51,953 nt of DNA from an uncultured Eubacterium sp. (GTDB lineage: Bacteria; Bacillota; Clostridia; Lachnospirales; Lachnospiraceae), in assembly GCA_905236805.1 (NCBI GenBank), contig CAJOPH010000034.1, positions 1 through 51,953 of the forward strand. The letters are read 5' to 3'. Positions 50,766 through 51,953 of the stretch are shown in pieces. A model generated the notes under the pieces. It ran no database searches. It saw nothing but the letters and a program-made list of their open reading frames with translations, and was not told where the DNA came from. Made by a program: the position numbers and the translations under genes. Position 1 is the stretch's first letter. The number at the start of each line of letters is the position of its first letter.

Positions 50766-51284
50766 TTATACCTTATCAGGCTCTTCGTACTCTTCGCCCT
50801 TCTTGTCCACGGTGACCTTTTTCATCTTTTGCTCCCTTACGGGCCTGTCGCTGTAGTCGGTCTCTCCCTCAGCTATGGCGTTTACCACGTCCATCCCCTC
50901 TATGATCTTTCCGAAGGCCGCATAGTCACCGTCCAGGTGCGGGGATGTCTTGTGCATGATAAAAAACTGGCTCCCCGCGGAATCGGGCATCATAGACCTT
51001 GCCATGGAGAGGACTCCCTCCGTGTGCTTCAGGTTGTTTTCAAAGCCGTTGGAATTAAATTCTCCTTTAATCGAATACCCGGGGCCTCCCATTCCGCTCC
51101 CCTCGGGGTCACCACCCTGGAGCATGAATCCTTTTATCACCCGGTGGAATATAAGCCCGTCGTAAAATCCCTTATCTATGAGGGATATGAAGTTTCTCAC
51201 TGTATTTGGGGCTATCTGCGGGTAGAGCTCCGCCTTCATTACGCTGCCATCTTCCATCTCTATCGTTACTATTGGGTTTTCCAT
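50766..51284 (-). CDS. Cyclophilin-type peptidyl-prolyl cis-trans isomerase
   Basis: 172 aa cytoplasmic protein (no signal peptide). Catalytic-pocket motifs: FYDGLIFHRVIKGFMLQGGDPEG-type segment (Arg of FHRV), GVLSMAR, SAGSQFFI and LDGDYAAFGKIIEGMDVV. It speeds proline isomerisation during folding. AAAGGAGGAAAAAAGCAC precedes ATG 51284. The C-terminal 20 residues are charged (KKVTVDKKGEEYEEPDKV). Confidence 0.95.
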   Translation of the reverse strand: MENPIVTIEMEDGSVMKAELYPQIAPNTVRNFISLIDKGFYDGLIFHRVIKGFMLQGGDPEGSGMGGPGYSIKGEFNSNGFENNLKHTEGVLSMARSMMPDSAGSQFFIMHKTSPHLDGDYAAFGKIIEGMDVVNAIAEGETDYSDRPVREQKMKKVTVDKKGEEYEEPDKV

Positions 51285-51353
51285 GTGCTTTTTTCCTCCT
51301 TTGAAAAAAATCCGGCTCTAGTAATAGCAACCTTCCCCGGGTAGTGACTTACC

Positions 51354-51953
51354 TTAATCCAGTGCCCTTTCAATGTCTTCTACAAGGTCTGCTGCGTCCT
51401 CGAGACCCAGTGAGACCCTGATGAGCCCCGCAGGTATCCCTGCGGCCTTTAGCTGCGATTCATTCATCTGCCTGTGGGTGGTGGCCGACGGGCAAAGACA
51501 GCAGCTCCTTGCGTCCGCCACATGGGTCTCTATGGCGATAAGCTCCAGATTTTCCATGAAGCGCTCAGCCCTTTGTCTTCCCTCCACCTCAAAGGAGACC
51601 ACGCCGCAGGATCCTTCCGGAAGGTATTTTTGGGCAAGGGGATAAAATTCATTTCCCTCCAGGGACGGATAGGATACCTTCACTATATCGTCCCTTTCCG
51701 AGAGATATTTTGCCACAGCCATCGCGTTATCCGCATGCCTTCTCATCCTTACATGGAGCGACTCGAGTCCGAGGTTTAGGTAAAAGGCATTCTGCGGGGA
51801 CTGTATGGACCCAAAATCCCTCATGAGGTGGGCCGTGGCCTTGGTGATAAAGGCCCCTTCCTTACCAAACCTTTCCGCGTAGGTGATGCCATGGTAGGAC
51901 TCATCCGGAGTGCACAGCCCCGGGAACTTTTCCGTATGGGCCATCCAGTCAAA
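51354..51953 (-). CDS. metY: O-acetylhomoserine sulfhydrylase (Cys/Met metabolism PLP enzyme), N-terminal part missing
   Basis: The last ~199 residues are visible and the frame runs off the right edge at Phe-Asp-Trp. Matches to the family are the GITYAERFG segment, FGSIQSPQNAFYLNLGLESLHVRMRRH, ADARSCCLCPSATTHRQM and IPAGLIRVSLGLEDAADLVEDIERAL. The PLP lysine is beyond the edge. It makes homocysteine from O-acetylhomoserine and sulfide. It lies 69 bp upstream of the cyclophilin gene in the same direction. Confidence 0.9.
   Translation of the reverse strand, partial: FDWMAHTEKFPGLCTPDESYHGITYAERFGKEGAFITKATAHLMRDFGSIQSPQNAFYLNLGLESLHVRMRRHADNAMAVAKYLSERDDIVKVSYPSLEGNEFYPLAQKYLPEGSCGVVSFEVEGRQRAERFMENLELIAIETHVADARSCCLCPSATTHRQMNESQLKAAGIPAGLIRVSLGLEDAADLVEDIERALD

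Noticed and set aside
51285..51353. Terminator between metY and the cyclophilin gene
   Set aside because: Only a 4-bp CCGG pairing precedes the T-run, too weak to call.

Overview
The window is a chromosomal segment of a low-to-moderate GC, Gram-positive, flagellated Clostridia-type bacterium, most likely of the family Lachnospiraceae. The evidence is the SCIFF peptide with its radical-SAM maturase (a clostridial hallmark), a CTP-dependent polyglycerol-phosphate polymer pathway, the mbl/flagellar-rod gene order known from Firmicutes, strong AGGAGG ribosome sites with ATG, GTG and TTG starts, and split transketolase subunits. No tRNA, rRNA, IS element, prophage or CRISPR array was seen. The genus cannot be fixed from the sequence alone.

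Layout. (1) 1-4000, minus: cytidylate-kinase-like protein, transketolase N and C subunits, and a phosphohexomutase cut by the left edge. (2) 4090-7905: a secreted CHAP/Fn3 cell-wall hydrolase, a conserved unknown 210-aa protein preceded by an unusual hairpin-rich block, and the divergent ispE-gntR pair. (3) 7942-11720, minus: SCIFF precursor scfA, its maturase scfB, and fused SecDF. (4) 11794-22142, minus: an eleven-gene Tad-like (type IVc pilus) cluster. It holds a CpaF ATPase, a two-domain TadB/TadC-like membrane protein, a degenerate tail-anchored GGDEF protein, several very small pilin-like proteins not usually annotated, two larger pseudopilin-like proteins, and a 1440-aa secreted beta-helix/InlB-repeat protein at the end. 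(5) 22229-24696, plus: CNNM/CorC membrane protein and class B sortase. (6) 35235-24742, minus: one long co-directional run cdaA-cdaR-glmM, three CDP-glycerol polymer genes, an L,D-transpeptidase with wall-binding repeats, a flavin reductase/rubredoxin/rubrerythrin fusion, and degV. (7) 41969-35376, minus: mbl, flgF-like, flgG, rod-binding protein, recD2, comF and a TIGR03826-type zinc protein, closed by a clear terminator. (8) 42211-47378, plus: uvrA, AGCS symporter and Sir2 deacylase. (9) 51953-47411, minus: metY (cut by the right edge), cyclophilin, a two-receiver response regulator and a hybrid histidine kinase with HPt.

How the parts relate. Much of the window concerns the cell envelope: c-di-AMP synthesis feeding into glmM and anionic polymer assembly, wall hydrolase, L,D-transpeptidase, sortase, Mbl, flagellar rod and Tad pilus. 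The best candidate for an undescribed system is region 4. Four of its proteins (34, 46, 53 and 160 aa) share the same leader geometry, an aromatic residue at 8 followed by Gly9 and then a hydrophobic segment. The cluster carries its own nucleotide-cyclase-like protein and ends with a giant secreted protein. Secondary curiosities are short tandem duplications (9 to about 40 bp) at several gene borders, a 24-bp dispersed repeat at two distant sites, and two places where a terminator U-tract forms the spacer of the next promoter.
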